A stretch of 64,000 nucleotides of DNA from Sphingopyxis sp. YF1 (GCF_022701295.1 NZ_CP033204.1:1736001-1800000), one strand, 5' to 3'; numbered from the stretch's first letter, positions 39,496 through 48,590 are shown. The notes: a model not told the origin generated them from the sequence alone. Numbers and translations: made by a program.

Positions 39496-40692
39496 ATGAA
39501 CGCCGAACCCGCGCCCGTCCGCGAAGCCGAGAGTTTTAGGGCGGACGTCGCCGGACACCGGATCGAGGTGATCGTCGACGGCGACGACCGCCTCGCCAGC
39601 CTGCTCGCGCTGCTCGCGGGCGCGATCCGCAGCATCGACATGGTGATGTACATCTTCAAGGCCGACGCCGCCGGCTCGCGCATCCTCGACGCGATGGTCG
39701 CCGCGGCGCGGCGCGGCGTGCGCGTGCGCGCGGTGATCGACAGCTTCGGATCGGCCGACACCGCCGACAGCGTCTTTACTCCGCTGCGCGCGGCGGGCGG
39801 CAGCGTCATTTTCTTCTCGCGGCACTGGCGGTCGAGCTACCTGATCCGCAACCACCAGAAACTGCTGCTGATCGACGATCATGTCGCGGTAACCGGCGGT
39901 TTCAACATCGCCGAGCCCTATCTCGCGACCGGCCATGGCACCTGCTGGTTCGATCTCGGCATCGTCGTGCGCGGTCCGTCGGTCGCGCGCATGGCCGAAT
40001 GGTTCGAGGCGATCCACGACTATACCGTGAACGACGATGGCAAGCTCCTGATGCTGCGCCGCCTGATCCGCGAATGGCCGGTCGACGCGGGGCCGGTAAG
40101 CTGGCTCGTCGGCGGGCCGACCCAGCGGCTGTCGCCCTGGGCACGTGCGGTGCGCAGCGACCTCAGGACCGCAAGCCGGCTCGACATGGCGATGGCCTAT
40201 TTCTCGCCCGGACAGGGCATGCTGCGCCGCCTCGGCCGCGTCGCGTCGCACGGCCGCGCGCGCTTCGTGATGGCCGCCAAGTCCGACAATGCCGCGACGA
40301 TCGGCGCCTCGCGCCTGCTGTTCGGCTATTTGCTGCGCAAGCAGGCGACGATCTGGGAATATCAGCCGTGCCGCCTGCACATGAAGCTGATCGTCATCGA
40401 CGACACCGTCTATGTCGGCACCGCCAATTTCGACATGCGCAGCCTGTTCATGAATGTCGAGGTGATGCTGCGCGTAACCGATCCGGACTTTGCCCGGCAG
40501 ATGCGAAGCTTCATCGACGGGCTCGAGCCCGATTGCGAGGTCATCACCCCGGCGGTGCACAAGGCGCGCGGCACCTGGCTGACGCGGCTGCGCTGGACGC
40601 TCGCGTGGTTCGTCGTCGGGGTCGCCGACTATACCGTGTCGCGGCGGCTCAATTTCGGGCTCGGCGAAATCGATCCCGAGACCGAAGTCTGA
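39496..40692 (+). CDS. Phospholipase D / cardiolipin synthase-like protein
   Basis: 398 residues with two HxKx4D motifs: first in RNHQKLLLIDDHV (H120, K122, D127), second in LHMKLIVIDDTVYVGTANFD (about 295-302). Such twin-HKD proteins include cardiolipin synthases (condensing two phosphatidylglycerols) and phospholipases D. No N-terminal membrane helices are visible, so it is not the classic ClsA layout; a ClsB/ClsC-like role is possible. The ATG at 39496 is taken; the frame is open to 39415 but without conserved residues. Membrane-lipid genes surround it. Confidence 0.85.
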   Translation: MNAEPAPVREAESFRADVAGHRIEVIVDGDDRLASLLALLAGAIRSIDMVMYIFKADAAGSRILDAMVAAARRGVRVRAVIDSFGSADTADSVFTPLRAAGGSVIFFSRHWRSSYLIRNHQKLLLIDDHVAVTGGFNIAEPYLATGHGTCWFDLGIVVRGPSVARMAEWFEAIHDYTVNDDGKLLMLRRLIREWPVDAGPVSWLVGGPTQRLSPWARAVRSDLRTASRLDMAMAYFSPGQGMLRRLGRVASHGRARFVMAAKSDNAATIGASRLLFGYLLRKQATIWEYQPCRLHMKLIVIDDTVYVGTANFDMRSLFMNVEVMLRVTDPDFARQMRSFIDGLEPDCEVITPAVHKARGTWLTRLRWTLAWFVVGVADYTVSRRLNFGLGEIDPETEV

Positions 40693-40707
40693 ACCCGACG
40701 GCCGCGC

Positions 40708-41346
40708 TCAGTCCTTCCATCCCCAGAACAGGAAGCAGGGCGGGACATTGACCCATTCGAACGCATTGTCGATGCGCTTGAAATGCGCGGCGAGGAAATC
40801 GCGCGCGCGGGCGCGGAACTGATAGACGAGGAAAGCGCCGCCGGGGCGCAGCACGCGGTGCGTCGCCGCGGCGATAGCCGGGCCGACTCCCGCAGGCAGG
40901 GTCGAGAACGGCAGGCCCGACAGCACATAATCGGCGTGCTCGAACCCGTGAGCACGAACGATCTCCTCGACGTCGGCCGCCGATCCATGCACCGCGATGA
41001 AGCGGCTGTCGCGGATGTCCGCCCGCAGATACTCGATGAAATCCTCGTTGGTGTCGATCGCGATCAGGGTTGCATCGCCCGCCATCTTCTCGAGCACCGG
41101 GCGACAGAAGGTGCCGACGCCGGGGCCATATTCGACGAACAGCTTGGTGTTCTTCCAGTCGACGGGCTTCAGCATGTGGCGGATCAGCGTCGGCGACGAC
41201 GGCACGATCGAACCGACCATCACCGGATGCTTGATAAAGCCCTTCACGAACATGCCCCACGGTCCGAAGAAACGCTTCGCACGATCGCGGATCCGGCGGG
41301 ATAGCGCGATCTTCTGTTCTTGGGCCTGCGCCCGGGGATTGGACAT
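40708..41346 (-). CDS. SAM-dependent methyltransferase, phospholipid N-methyltransferase (PmtA)-like
   Basis: 212 residues from ATG 41346. SAM-binding motif I is FVEYGPGVGTF, followed by LIAIDTNEDF and ADYVLSGLPFSTL, a layout shared by bacterial phosphatidylethanolamine N-methyltransferases (PmtA) and related to the KsgA fold. The basic N terminus (RIRDRAKRFF) could contact membranes. PmtA would make phosphatidylcholine from PE. It converges with the PLD gene (16 bases), keeping the lipid theme. An unrelated lipid or rRNA methyltransferase cannot be excluded from sequence alone. Confidence 0.8.
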   Translation of the reverse strand: MSNPRAQAQEQKIALSRRIRDRAKRFFGPWGMFVKGFIKHPVMVGSIVPSSPTLIRHMLKPVDWKNTKLFVEYGPGVGTFCRPVLEKMAGDATLIAIDTNEDFIEYLRADIRDSRFIAVHGSAADVEEIVRAHGFEHADYVLSGLPFSTLPAGVGPAIAAATHRVLRPGGAFLVYQFRARARDFLAAHFKRIDNAFEWVNVPPCFLFWGWKD

Positions 41347-41526
41347 GATGGCTTTCGCGTTGTTGCGGATGGCCAAGGCGTGGCAAAAACAGCGCGCCTG
41401 CGCAAGAAAAGATGTCGCTTGACAAGGACGTGCACGCCCGCGTGCTGGACAGGTGGGACAGCCTGTGTAGGAGATTGCCGACGCATCGATCCGCACGAGC
41501 GGACGCAACCGGACGGGGGGAGCACA

Positions 41527-42846
41527 TTGTCGACGATCAGCCGCTCGATACCCGCCGACCGTATGGCGGTGCTCTTCGCGGTGATGCTCGTCGCCGCGGC
41601 GGGCAACACCGCGATGCAGTCGATCCTGCCCGCGCTCGGCGCCAAACTGCACATCCCCGACGTCTGGGTCAGCCTCGCCTTCAGCTGGTCGGCGCTGCTC
41701 TGGGTGCTCACCGCCCCGCATTGGGCGCGCCAGTCGGACAAGCGCGGGCGCAAGGCGCTGATGGCGCTCGGCGTCATCGGTTTCCTGTCGTCGATGGCGC
41801 TGTGCGGTCTCGTGCTCTGGTCGGGACTCGAAGGCTGGCTCGCCGCCGGAACGACCTTCATCCTCTTCGCGCTGTTCCGCAGCCTTTATGGCGGGCTCGG
41901 TTCGGCGGCGCCGCCCGCGGTGCAGGCCTATGTCGCGGCGCGCACCGATCCCGAAGAGCGGACGCAGGCGCTGTCGCTCGTCTCCTCCTCCTTCGGGCTC
42001 GGCACGGTGATCGGTCCCGCGATCGCGCCCTTCTTCATCCTGCCGGTCTTCGGCCTGTCGGGGCCGCTCCTCGTCTTTGCGCTGATCGGCGTTGCGGTGC
42101 TCATCGCGCTGCGCTGGCGGCTGCCCGACGATGTGCCGCGCTTTGCCGCGCGCGGCGCGATCGTCTCCTACCCGACCACCGGGGGGTCGCCGCAGGCGGC
42201 GGCCGACGACGCCGACGACGAGGTCGTCGACCAGTCCGCCGCGGCTTCGCCGCCGCTGCGCTGGACCGATGCGCGCGTCCGCCCATGGCTGCTCGCCGGA
42301 CTGTTCGGCGGACAGGCGCAGGCGATGATGCTCGGCGTCATCGGCTTCCTGATCCTCGATCGCCTGCATCTCCGCCTTCGTCCCGACGAAGGCGCGGCGA
42401 TCACGGGCATCGTCCTGATGTCGGGCGCGGTCGCGACGCTGCTCGCGCAATGGGGGCTGATCCCGCTGCTGAAACTGTCGGCGCGCAACGCCGTGCTCGC
42501 GGGCGCGGCGCTCGGCGCCGCGGGACTGGTGATGACCGGCCTGTCGTTCGACCTCCACGGCATCGTGATCGGCTTTGCCACCGCCTCGCTCGGCTTCGGC
42601 CTGTTCCGCCCCGGCTTCACCGCCGGCGCCTCGCTCGCCGTGCCGCGCCGCGACCAGGGCAGCGTCGCGGGTATGACCGCCTCGATCAACGGCTCGGCCT
42701 ATATCGTCTCGCCGGCGGTGGGCGTGCTTCTCTACAATTGGCACGCGATGGTCGCTTACGCGCTGATGGCGGGTTTTTGCGTCTGGCTCGTGCTCTGGGG
42801 CTGGAAGGCGCTGCGCCCGCCCCCGCCGGCGACAAAACAGCCATAG
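41527..42846 (+). CDS. MFS transporter
   Basis: 439-residue major-facilitator carrier with 12 predicted helices and the MFS loop 2-3 motif (WARQSDKRGRKALM). An acidic cytoplasmic linker (DDADDEVVDQS) separates the two halves. Drug/H+ antiporter-type (TetA/Bcr-like) features are visible, but no substrate can be inferred. I take TTG 41527, which has GGGGGAG at good spacing; the first ATG is at 41563 (MAVLFAVML) and would remove only 12 residues. The open frame upstream to 41320 is opposite the methyltransferase promoter and is not coding. Confidence 0.82.
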   Translation: MSTISRSIPADRMAVLFAVMLVAAAGNTAMQSILPALGAKLHIPDVWVSLAFSWSALLWVLTAPHWARQSDKRGRKALMALGVIGFLSSMALCGLVLWSGLEGWLAAGTTFILFALFRSLYGGLGSAAPPAVQAYVAARTDPEERTQALSLVSSSFGLGTVIGPAIAPFFILPVFGLSGPLLVFALIGVAVLIALRWRLPDDVPRFAARGAIVSYPTTGGSPQAAADDADDEVVDQSAAASPPLRWTDARVRPWLLAGLFGGQAQAMMLGVIGFLILDRLHLRLRPDEGAAITGIVLMSGAVATLLAQWGLIPLLKLSARNAVLAGAALGAAGLVMTGLSFDLHGIVIGFATASLGFGLFRPGFTAGASLAVPRRDQGSVAGMTASINGSAYIVSPAVGVLLYNWHAMVAYALMAGFCVWLVLWGWKALRPPPPATKQP

Positions 42847-42899
42847 CTCTGGGTCTGTCGAGGGGCCCATCCGGGACACCCTCTTCCACAGACCCAGAG
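42847..42899. repeat. Perfect 12-base inverted repeat between convergent genes
   Basis: CTCTGGGTCTGT (42847-42858) and its exact complement ACAGACCCAGAG (42888-42899) enclose TCGAGGGG-type sequence. This is a diverged member of the CCTGTCGAAGGG repeat family and could terminate both flanking transcripts. Confidence 0.7.
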
Positions 42900-42908
42900 A
42901 TTCTCCGG

Positions 42909-45230
42909 CTAGTCTCTTGGTTCCTCGTGCTTTCTTTCGCGCGACGGCTTGAGCATGCCCGGCGCGAAGAAGCCGATCGGGTCGACGCTCATCGCGGCCT
43001 GCTTGATCTCGCCCTGGATCTTTTCATAATCCTTCTCCATCGCCTCGGTCACCGAGGCACGGGTGTCCTTGAGCGAAGCTTCGAAGTCGGCCATCGTCAC
43101 CGTTTCGCTGTCCATCGATCGCTTGAGCGCGGCGAGCCCCGCCCGGCGCGTCAGATCCTCTAGGTCGGCGCCGGTGAAGCGCGCGGTCTTCTCGGCCAGC
43201 GCCAGCAGGTCGACGTCGTCCGCCAGCGGCATCTTGCCGGTCTGGATTTCGAGGATGCGCTTCCGCCCCTCGGCATTGGGCACCGACACATAGATGAGCT
43301 CGTCGAGCCGTCCCGGGCGCAGCAGCGCAGGATCGATCAGGTTCGGGCGATTGGTCGCGCCGATCACGACGACCGACTGCATCTCCTCGATCCCGTCCAT
43401 CTCGGCGAGGATCGTGTTGACCACACGCTCGGTCACCTGCGGCTCGCCCGACGAACCACTGCCGCGCGCGGGCACCAGGCTGTCGAGCTCGTCGATGAAG
43501 ATGATCGTCGGCGCCACCGCGCGCGCGCGCTGGAACAGCCGCGCGATCTGCTGCTCGCTCTCGCCATACCATTTGGAGAGCAGGTCCGACGATTTGATCG
43601 AGATGAAGTTCGCGTCGGACTCGCGCGCCGCGGCCTTTGCGAGCAGCGTCTTGCCCGTCCCCGGCGGGCCATAGAGCAGGAAACCCTTGGCCGGGCGAAT
43701 GCCGAGCCGCCGGAACGCCTCGGGGTGCTTCAGCGGCAGCTCGATCCCTTCGATCAGCTTGTCGCGCGCGGCATCGAGCCCGCCGATGTCGCTCCAGCGC
43801 GTCGTCGGCGCCTGCACCATCACTTCGCGCATCGCCGACGGCTGGACGCGCTTCAGCGCATTGGTGAAATCGTCGCGGGTAACGCGCAGTTCCTCCAGCA
43901 CCTCGGGCGGGATCGTTCCTTCCTCGAGGTTGAGCTTGGGCATGATCCGCCGCACCGCCTCGATCGCCGCTTCGCGCGTCAGCGCCGCCATGTCGGCGCC
44001 GACAAAACCAAAGGTCGTGCGCGCGAGTTCGTCGAGGTCGACATCCTCGCCCAGCGGCATGCCGCGCGTATGGATGCCCAGTATCTCGCGGCGTCCCTTC
44101 TCGTCGGGAACGCCGATCACGATCTCGCGGTCGAAACGGCCCGGGCGCCGCAGCGCCTCGTCGATCGCATCGGGGCGGTTGGTCGCGGCGATCACCACCA
44201 GATTGGTGCGCGGCTCGAGCCCGTCCATCAGCGTCAAGAGCTGCGCGACAAGGCGTTTTTCGGCCTCGCCGGTCACCTGCCCGCGCTTCGGCGCGATCGA
44301 ATCGATCTCGTCGATGAACAGGATCGACGGCGCGGCCTTCGCCGCCTGCTCGAACACATCGCGCAGGCGTTTTTCGGACTCGCCATAGGCGGACCCCATG
44401 ATCTCGGGCCCGTTGATCAGGAAGAATTGCGCCTCGCTCTCGTTCGCGACCGCGCGCGCCAGCCGCGTCTTGCCCGTTCCCGGCGGGCCGTGCAGCAGCA
44501 CCCCGCGCGGCGGATCGACGCCCAGACGGCGGAACAGCTCGGGGTAGCGCAGCGGCAGCTCGACCATCTCGCGCAGCTGGTCGATCGTCTCGCCCAGCCC
44601 GCCGAGGTCGTCATAGGTCACGTCGGTGCGCCGCGCATCCTGCGGCTCCTGATATTCGGGGAGCAGCTCGACCTCGGTATTCTCGTCGATGAAGACGACG
44701 CCCTTGGGGCTCGCCGACACGACGAGCAGGCGCACCTCGGCGAGTGCATAGGCGGGCGCGTTGAGCATCTGGCGCAGTTGCGGCGGCATGTCGCCCGCCG
44801 ACACGCGCTGCTGCCCCGCCGTCGCGACGGTATCGCCGGCGACCAGCGGACGGCCGAAGAAGCTGCGCTTGAGCGCATTGGCCGATCCCTGGAGGCGCAG
44901 ATTCTCCTGCGCGGGGGCAAAGACGACGCGCGTCGCGGGGCGCGTCTCGACGCGGCTCAGCGCGACCATGTCGCCCGCGCCCGCGCCGGCATTGGCGCGC
45001 TGCAGGCCGTCGAGGCGGATCACGTCGAGCCCTTCATCCTCGGCATAGGGAGCGACGACGCGCGACGCGGTGTCGCGCTTGCCGCTGATCTGGACGACGT
45101 CGCCCTCGGCGAGTCCCAGCTCGGCCATCGCCGATCGCGGAATGCGTGCGATACCCCCGCCGCTTTCCTCGGCGCGGGCGTTCGCAACCTGCAGTTTGAC
45201 CTGTTTTTCTTTCACCGTCGCATCGGCCAA
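42909..45230 (-). CDS. CDC48/VAT-type AAA ATPase (bacterial p97 homologue)
   Basis: 773-residue double-AAA protein of the CDC48/VAT class, usually archaeal or eukaryotic. An N domain (10-185) has the double-psi barrel and VELLPEY-type linker. AAA1 spans about 205-440 with Walker A GPPGTGKT (248-255), LFIDEID and RRPGRFD. AAA2 spans about 475-715 with GPPGTGKT (521-528), IFIDELD and aromatic pore loop [11 protein letters not shown]1's pore loop (SAYGE) is less aromatic. It likely unfolds protein substrates in the cytoplasm; no ubiquitin-like partner is known to me. TTG start at 45230 with GGGAG upstream. Divergent from a LysR gene. Confidence 0.93.
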   Translation of the reverse strand: MADATVKEKQVKLQVANARAEESGGGIARIPRSAMAELGLAEGDVVQISGKRDTASRVVAPYAEDEGLDVIRLDGLQRANAGAGAGDMVALSRVETRPATRVVFAPAQENLRLQGSANALKRSFFGRPLVAGDTVATAGQQRVSAGDMPPQLRQMLNAPAYALAEVRLLVVSASPKGVVFIDENTEVELLPEYQEPQDARRTDVTYDDLGGLGETIDQLREMVELPLRYPELFRRLGVDPPRGVLLHGPPGTGKTRLARAVANESEAQFFLINGPEIMGSAYGESEKRLRDVFEQAAKAAPSILFIDEIDSIAPKRGQVTGEAEKRLVAQLLTLMDGLEPRTNLVVIAATNRPDAIDEALRRPGRFDREIVIGVPDEKGRREILGIHTRGMPLGEDVDLDELARTTFGFVGADMAALTREAAIEAVRRIMPKLNLEEGTIPPEVLEELRVTRDDFTNALKRVQPSAMREVMVQAPTTRWSDIGGLDAARDKLIEGIELPLKHPEAFRRLGIRPAKGFLLYGPPGTGKTLLAKAAARESDANFISIKSSDLLSKWYGESEQQIARLFQRARAVAPTIIFIDELDSLVPARGSGSSGEPQVTERVVNTILAEMDGIEEMQSVVVIGATNRPNLIDPALLRPGRLDELIYVSVPNAEGRKRILEIQTGKMPLADDVDLLALAEKTARFTGADLEDLTRRAGLAALKRSMDSETVTMADFEASLKDTRASVTEAMEKDYEKIQGEIKQAAMSVDPIGFFAPGMLKPSRERKHEEPRD

Positions 45231-45379
45231 GGCGTGTCTCCCGCAAAATGGTCACTATGCGGAAGATAGGATGACGGTTCCCGATTTGCACCCCCGCACG
45301 CGCGCCGCACTCATGACGCACTGCACAAATGTTACTGGCGCGACGCGCGGCGCCATGTCATCATTGCGCGCGAACGAAC

Positions 45380-46258
45380 ATGGCACGCCTTCCCCCCCTC
45401 AGCAGCATGGAGGCCTTTCTCGAGGTCGCCCGCCACGGCACCGTCAAGGCGGCCGCGAGCGAGCTCGGCCTGTCGATGCCCGCGCTGTCGCGGCGTATCC
45501 AGACGCTCGAACATGCCGTCGGCCGTCCGCTGTTCGACCGTCACCACCACGGGTTGCGCCTGACCGAGGCCGGGCGCGCGCTCCAGGACCAGCTGTCGCC
45601 GATCCTCGACGATCTGCGCGCGGTGATCAAACAGGCGGGCAGCCCCGATGCGTCGATGCGGCTGCGGCTCAACGTGCTCCCGCTCTTCGCCCAGCAGCGG
45701 CTGTTCCCGCATCTCCCCGACCTCCGGCAGCGGCATCCCGAACTGCATATCGACATCGAGACGATCTCGCATGCCGAGGCACGGCTCGGCGACGGCATCG
45801 ACGCCGCGATCGCGCTCGCGCGGGCGATCGATCCCGCGCTCTACGCCGCGCGGCTTGATCAGGACCAGGTCTTCCCGATCGCCTCGCGCGCGCTGACCGA
45901 CGATGGCCGCCCGATCACCGTGCCCGAACAATTGCAGCGCATGACGATCCTGCTCCACCGCGAGATGCCCGAAACCTTCGCCGAATGGCGCAAGGCGATC
46001 GGCATGCCCTGGCTCGAACCCGCCGGGACCGACTATTTCGATTCGGGGCCGCTGATGCTCGAAGCCGCGGCGCAGGGCATCGGCGTAGCCTTCATGCACG
46101 CCCACCATTTCGACGACGCGCACGACCCGCGCCTCGTGCGCCTGTTCGATTTCGAGGTCGACAGCCCGTACAGCTACTGGTTCGTGTGCCGTCCGCGCGC
46201 GCTGCGCCAGCCCGCGGTCAAGCTGTTCCACGACTGGCTGCTCGGCGCAAAGATCTGA
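45380..46258 (+). CDS. LysR-family transcriptional regulator (GcvA-like)
   Basis: 292-residue LysR-type regulator. Winged helix-turn-helix at 1-65 (LPPLSSMEAFLEVARHGTVKAAASEL, LSMPALSRRIQTLE) and a substrate-binding domain with the GcvA-like opening. ATG 45380; the frame's upward extension to 45329 covers the divergent promoter region. LysR genes often control the neighbour transcribed in the opposite direction, here the CDC48-like ATPase, but no specific target site can be pointed out. Effector unknown. Confidence 0.88.
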   Translation: MARLPPLSSMEAFLEVARHGTVKAAASELGLSMPALSRRIQTLEHAVGRPLFDRHHHGLRLTEAGRALQDQLSPILDDLRAVIKQAGSPDASMRLRLNVLPLFAQQRLFPHLPDLRQRHPELHIDIETISHAEARLGDGIDAAIALARAIDPALYAARLDQDQVFPIASRALTDDGRPITVPEQLQRMTILLHREMPETFAEWRKAIGMPWLEPAGTDYFDSGPLMLEAAAQGIGVAFMHAHHFDDAHDPRLVRLFDFEVDSPYSYWFVCRPRALRQPAVKLFHDWLLGAKI

Positions 46259-46262
46259 CGCG

Positions 46263-47348
46263 TCATGCGGTGCCGCTGGCGGCGGGCTCGCCGCGCATCG
46301 TCGTCGCAATATCCCACACCGCGATGAACATCGCCGCGATCACGGGGCCGATGACGATGCCGTGAAAGCCGAAGAGCTGGAGCCCGCCGAGCGTGGTGAT
46401 CAGCACCACATAGTCGGGAATGCGCGTTTCGCGCCCGACCAGCACCGGGCGCAGCACATTGTCGACCATCCCGATCACGAACAATCCGCACACGACGAGC
46501 GCCAGCCCCTGCCAGATCTGCCCGGTGAACAGCAGGTAGAGCGCCATCGGGACCCAGACCAGCCCGGTGCCGACCGCCGGCAGCAGCGATGCCGCGCCCA
46601 TCAGCACCCCCCACAAAAGCGCCGCCTCGATCCCGAGCGCCCACAGCACGATCCCGCCGATCAGCCCCTGCAGGACGGCGACGACGATGCTGCCCTTGAT
46701 CGTCGCCCGCACCACGACGACGAAGCGGTTGGCGAGCAGTTCGAGATGGTCGGTGCGCAGCGGCATCGCGCGGCGGATGCTGTGTTGCAGGCTCTCGCCG
46801 TCGCGGATCAGGAAATAGGCGAGGTAGAGCATCACCATCAGGTTGATCAGCAATCCGAACAGGCTCTGCCCGATCGACAGCGCCTGCCCCAGGATCGCCC
46901 GGACGCCGTCGGCGGCACCGCCGCCCAACAGGCTCTTCGCGGTCGCGATATTGCCGATGTCGATGCGGTCGAACCACGACAGCAGCCATTCGGGCAGGCC
47001 GCTGCGGAAATTGGTCCAGATGTGCGCCGGATCGATCGCCCCCGAATGGATGCGCTGATAGACGGCGGCGGCTTCGTTGACGAGCGCGACGGCCAGGATC
47101 GCGGCGGGCAGAATCACCATCGCCAGGATCAGCAGGATGGTCAGCAGCGCAGCGCCGTTGCGCCACCCCGGCATTTTCGTCAGCATCCGGCGATAGAGCG
47201 GCTCGAACAGGATCGCCGCGATCACCGCCCACAGGATCGCGGCGGCAAAGGGCAGCAGCACGACGGCAAAGGCGATCGAGATCGCGATCAGGATCGCGAG
47301 AAAGGACCAGCGCTTGCCGCTTCCCGCCCGGTCGTCGCCGTCCGTCAT
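46263..47348 (-). CDS. AI-2E family transporter (PerM-like permease)
   Basis: 361-residue membrane protein with about eight helices, of the AI-2E/UPF0118 (PerM, TqsA) family: the glycine-rich re-entrant region ALGIEAALLWGVLMGAASLLPAVGT and C-terminal IPDYVVLITTLGGLQLFGFHGIVIGPV are diagnostic. Start ATG 47348, preceded by AGGGGAG; the frame extends six codons further without support. Members export varied solutes (TqsA affects autoinducer-2 export, others act as Na+/H+ antiporters); no substrate can be claimed here. tRNA-Thr lies upstream on the same strand. Confidence 0.9.
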   Translation of the reverse strand: MTDGDDRAGSGKRWSFLAILIAISIAFAVVLLPFAAAILWAVIAAILFEPLYRRMLTKMPGWRNGAALLTILLILAMVILPAAILAVALVNEAAAVYQRIHSGAIDPAHIWTNFRSGLPEWLLSWFDRIDIGNIATAKSLLGGGAADGVRAILGQALSIGQSLFGLLINLMVMLYLAYFLIRDGESLQHSIRRAMPLRTDHLELLANRFVVVVRATIKGSIVVAVLQGLIGGIVLWALGIEAALLWGVLMGAASLLPAVGTGLVWVPMALYLLFTGQIWQGLALVVCGLFVIGMVDNVLRPVLVGRETRIPDYVVLITTLGGLQLFGFHGIVIGPVIAAMFIAVWDIATTMRGEPAASGTA

Positions 47349-47442
47349 ATGCTCCCCTGCCGGCATCGCCCCATGCGATACGCGCCCGACTCTAGCCCGT
47401 GGGCCAGGCCGCGGTAAAGCCGGACGTCGATGTCGGGGAAAA

Positions 47443-47517
47443 TGGTGCTGCTGGACAGGATTGAACTGTCGACCTCGTCATTACCAATGACGCGCTCTAC
47501 CACTGAGCTACAGCAGC
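47443..47517 (-). tRNA. tRNA-Thr (anticodon GGT)
   Basis: 75 bases including an encoded CCA. Acceptor arms GCTGCTG / CAGCAGC, D-loop TAGCTCAGTGGTAGAGC, anticodon stem CGTCA / TGACG around TTGGTAA (anticodon GGT, codons ACC/ACU), and T-arm GACAGTTCAATCCTGTC. All stems pair. It precedes the AI-2E-family gene on the same strand. Confidence 0.95.
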
Positions 47518-47622
47518 AACCGGGCCGCCCGCGAACCTTCGTCGCTGGGCAGGCGCGGCCTATGGCGGGGCCTCCGCCGCCTGTCAAGGTGCCAGACTTG
47601 ACGTCGCGCAGATTTCGCGGGC

Positions 47623-47763
47623 ATGGACGCGGCCGTGAGCAAGACGCCCTCCCCCGCCGACCTCGAACGCGAACGCCGCCTTGCCGAGGCGCTGCGCGAA
47701 AATCTGCGCAAAAGGAAGGCGCAGGCGCGCGAAGCCCGGACCGACACCCCGCCTAAAGACTGA
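47623..47763 (+). CDS. Small charged protein of unknown function (46 aa)
   Basis: 46 residues from ATG 47623 (or 42 from GTG 47635). It is highly charged and helix-forming: DLERERRLAEALRENLRKRK then QAREARTDTPPKD. Small proteins with this pattern (acidic/basic heptad helix ending in RKAQARE) are common in sphingomonads, often next to murA, but murA is not here and no function is known. The third-position GC bias is strong, supporting a real gene. It ends overlapping by 11 bases with the convergent DUF1905 gene. Confidence 0.6.
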   Translation: MDAAVSKTPSPADLERERRLAEALRENLRKRKAQAREARTDTPPKD

Positions 47764-48073
47764 CGGTCACCGTCACCGCATCGCCCTCGGCCAGTCCCTC
47801 GGCCTTGCGCACCGCCGCCTTGACCGGCAGCAGCCAGCCGCCGCTTTCGCGATGCGGAAAGACCGATGTTTTCCAGCGCGTGTCGCCGATCACCGCTTCG
47901 ACGCGCGCCGAGCCGAATCCCTTCCGCCCGTCGAGCCACTGCCCCGAAATCGCCGCCAGTCGAATCGCGTCGGCAACCTCGCCCGCGATGGTCAGGAAAA
48001 ACCACGCCGCGGGCGCGGTCGCCGACTGCCAGCGCCACAGCGGCGCGGTGGTGGTGAAGCTTTCCTCCATCAT
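47753..48073 (-). CDS. DUF1905-family protein
   Basis: 106 residues from ATG 48073 (an ATG at 48070 is equally possible). The sequence matches the DUF1905 pattern: LWRWQSATAPAAWFFLTIAGEVADAI, GSARVEAVIGDTRWKTSVFPHRESGGWLLPVKAAVR. DUF1905 is a small beta-barrel domain of unknown activity, sometimes fused to YdeI/OmpD-associated domains. The start overlaps the GIY-YIG stop (ATGATGG), so translation is probably coupled. The frame's extension to 48121 reads through the repeat at 48075 and is not part of the protein. Confidence 0.85.
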   Translation of the reverse strand: MMEESFTTTAPLWRWQSATAPAAWFFLTIAGEVADAIRLAAISGQWLDGRKGFGSARVEAVIGDTRWKTSVFPHRESGGWLLPVKAAVRKAEGLAEGDAVTVTVSL

Positions 48074-48396
48074 CGTAGCCCCGAGCCTGTCGAAGGGTGC
48101 TTCTCGGTCAGCGAACGGCATTTCGCCAATTCCGAAATCCTGCTCCAGTCGCCCGCAATCAGGACTTCCCTTTTCGGCCTCCCCCAGCCCTTGACCTGTC
48201 GCTCCACCAGTTTTGCGTCATCCCGCGTCTGAAAGGATTCGGACCAGACCAGTTCGACGGGCCGGCGCTTGTAGGTGTAGCCGGCATAGGCGCCCGTCTG
48301 ATGCTGACCGAAGCGCAGCGCGATATTGTCGGTGTGACCGACATAATAGCTCCCGTCGGCACAGCGCAGCATGTAGCAATGGAACATCCAGTCCAT
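48070..48396 (-). CDS. GIY-YIG nuclease family protein
   Basis: 108 residues from ATG 48396. The GIY-YIG fold is indicated by FHCYMLRCADGSYYVGHTDN (GIY = CYM, YIG = YVG), catalytic Arg in ALRFGQHQTG, a conserved YKRRPVELVW segment and Glu in WSESF. Members of this UPF0213-like branch are small, stand-alone and of unknown role. The last residues (KHPSTGSGLR) are encoded by the inserted repeat at 48075-48107, and the stop overlaps the next gene. The ORF's upstream extension also reads repeat sequence and is excluded. Confidence 0.85.
   Translation of the reverse strand: MDWMFHCYMLRCADGSYYVGHTDNIALRFGQHQTGAYAGYTYKRRPVELVWSESFQTRDDAKLVERQVKGWGRPKREVLIAGDWSRISELAKCRSLTEKHPSTGSGLR
48075..48107. 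repeat. CCTGTCGAAGGG short repeat overlapping the 3' end of the GIY-YIG gene
   Basis: GTAGCCCCGAGCCTGTCGAA followed by GGGTGCTTCTCGG. It supplies the C-terminal codons (PSTGSG) of the GIY-YIG protein and separates it from the DUF1905 start by only its own end. Confidence 0.75.
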
Positions 48397-48429
48397 GGGC
48401 TTATCGAAGCTCGCATCGAACCGACAAGC

Positions 48430-48453
48430 GTGCTTCGACAAGCTCAGCACTAC
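48430..48453. repeat. CTTCGACAAGCTCAGCAC short repeat variant upstream of the GIY-YIG gene
   Basis: GTGCTTCGACAAGCTCAGCA followed by CTAC, with complementary GTGCT / AGCAC ends. On the other strand it would encode the common LSLSKH peptide, so it would add a false N-terminal extension to the GIY-YIG protein. Confidence 0.7.
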
Positions 48454-48545
48454 GGTCAAGGATCAAGCCGCGGCTGCCGACACGTCCGTCATGCTGCGGA
48501 AGGCGAGCCATCATTTCTGACATCATAACCTTCGTTCCTCACACC

Positions 48546-48581
48546 GTAGCCCCGAGCTTGTCGAAGGGCGCCTCTCGGGGC
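48546..48581. repeat. CTTGTCGAAGGG short repeat downstream of the cyclophilin gene
   Basis: GTAGCCCCGAGCTTGTCGAA then GGGCGCCTCTCGGGGC; the GCCCCGAG and CTCGGGGC ends can pair into a stem, so it may mark the end of the cyclophilin transcript 10 bases after that gene. Confidence 0.7.
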
Positions 48582-48590
48582 CGAACCCGC

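Noticed and set aside
42909..45230. CDC48-like gene as a recent transfer from archaea
   Set aside because: Base composition matches its neighbours, and similar proteins are, as far as I know, widespread in sphingomonads, so recent transfer is not supported here.
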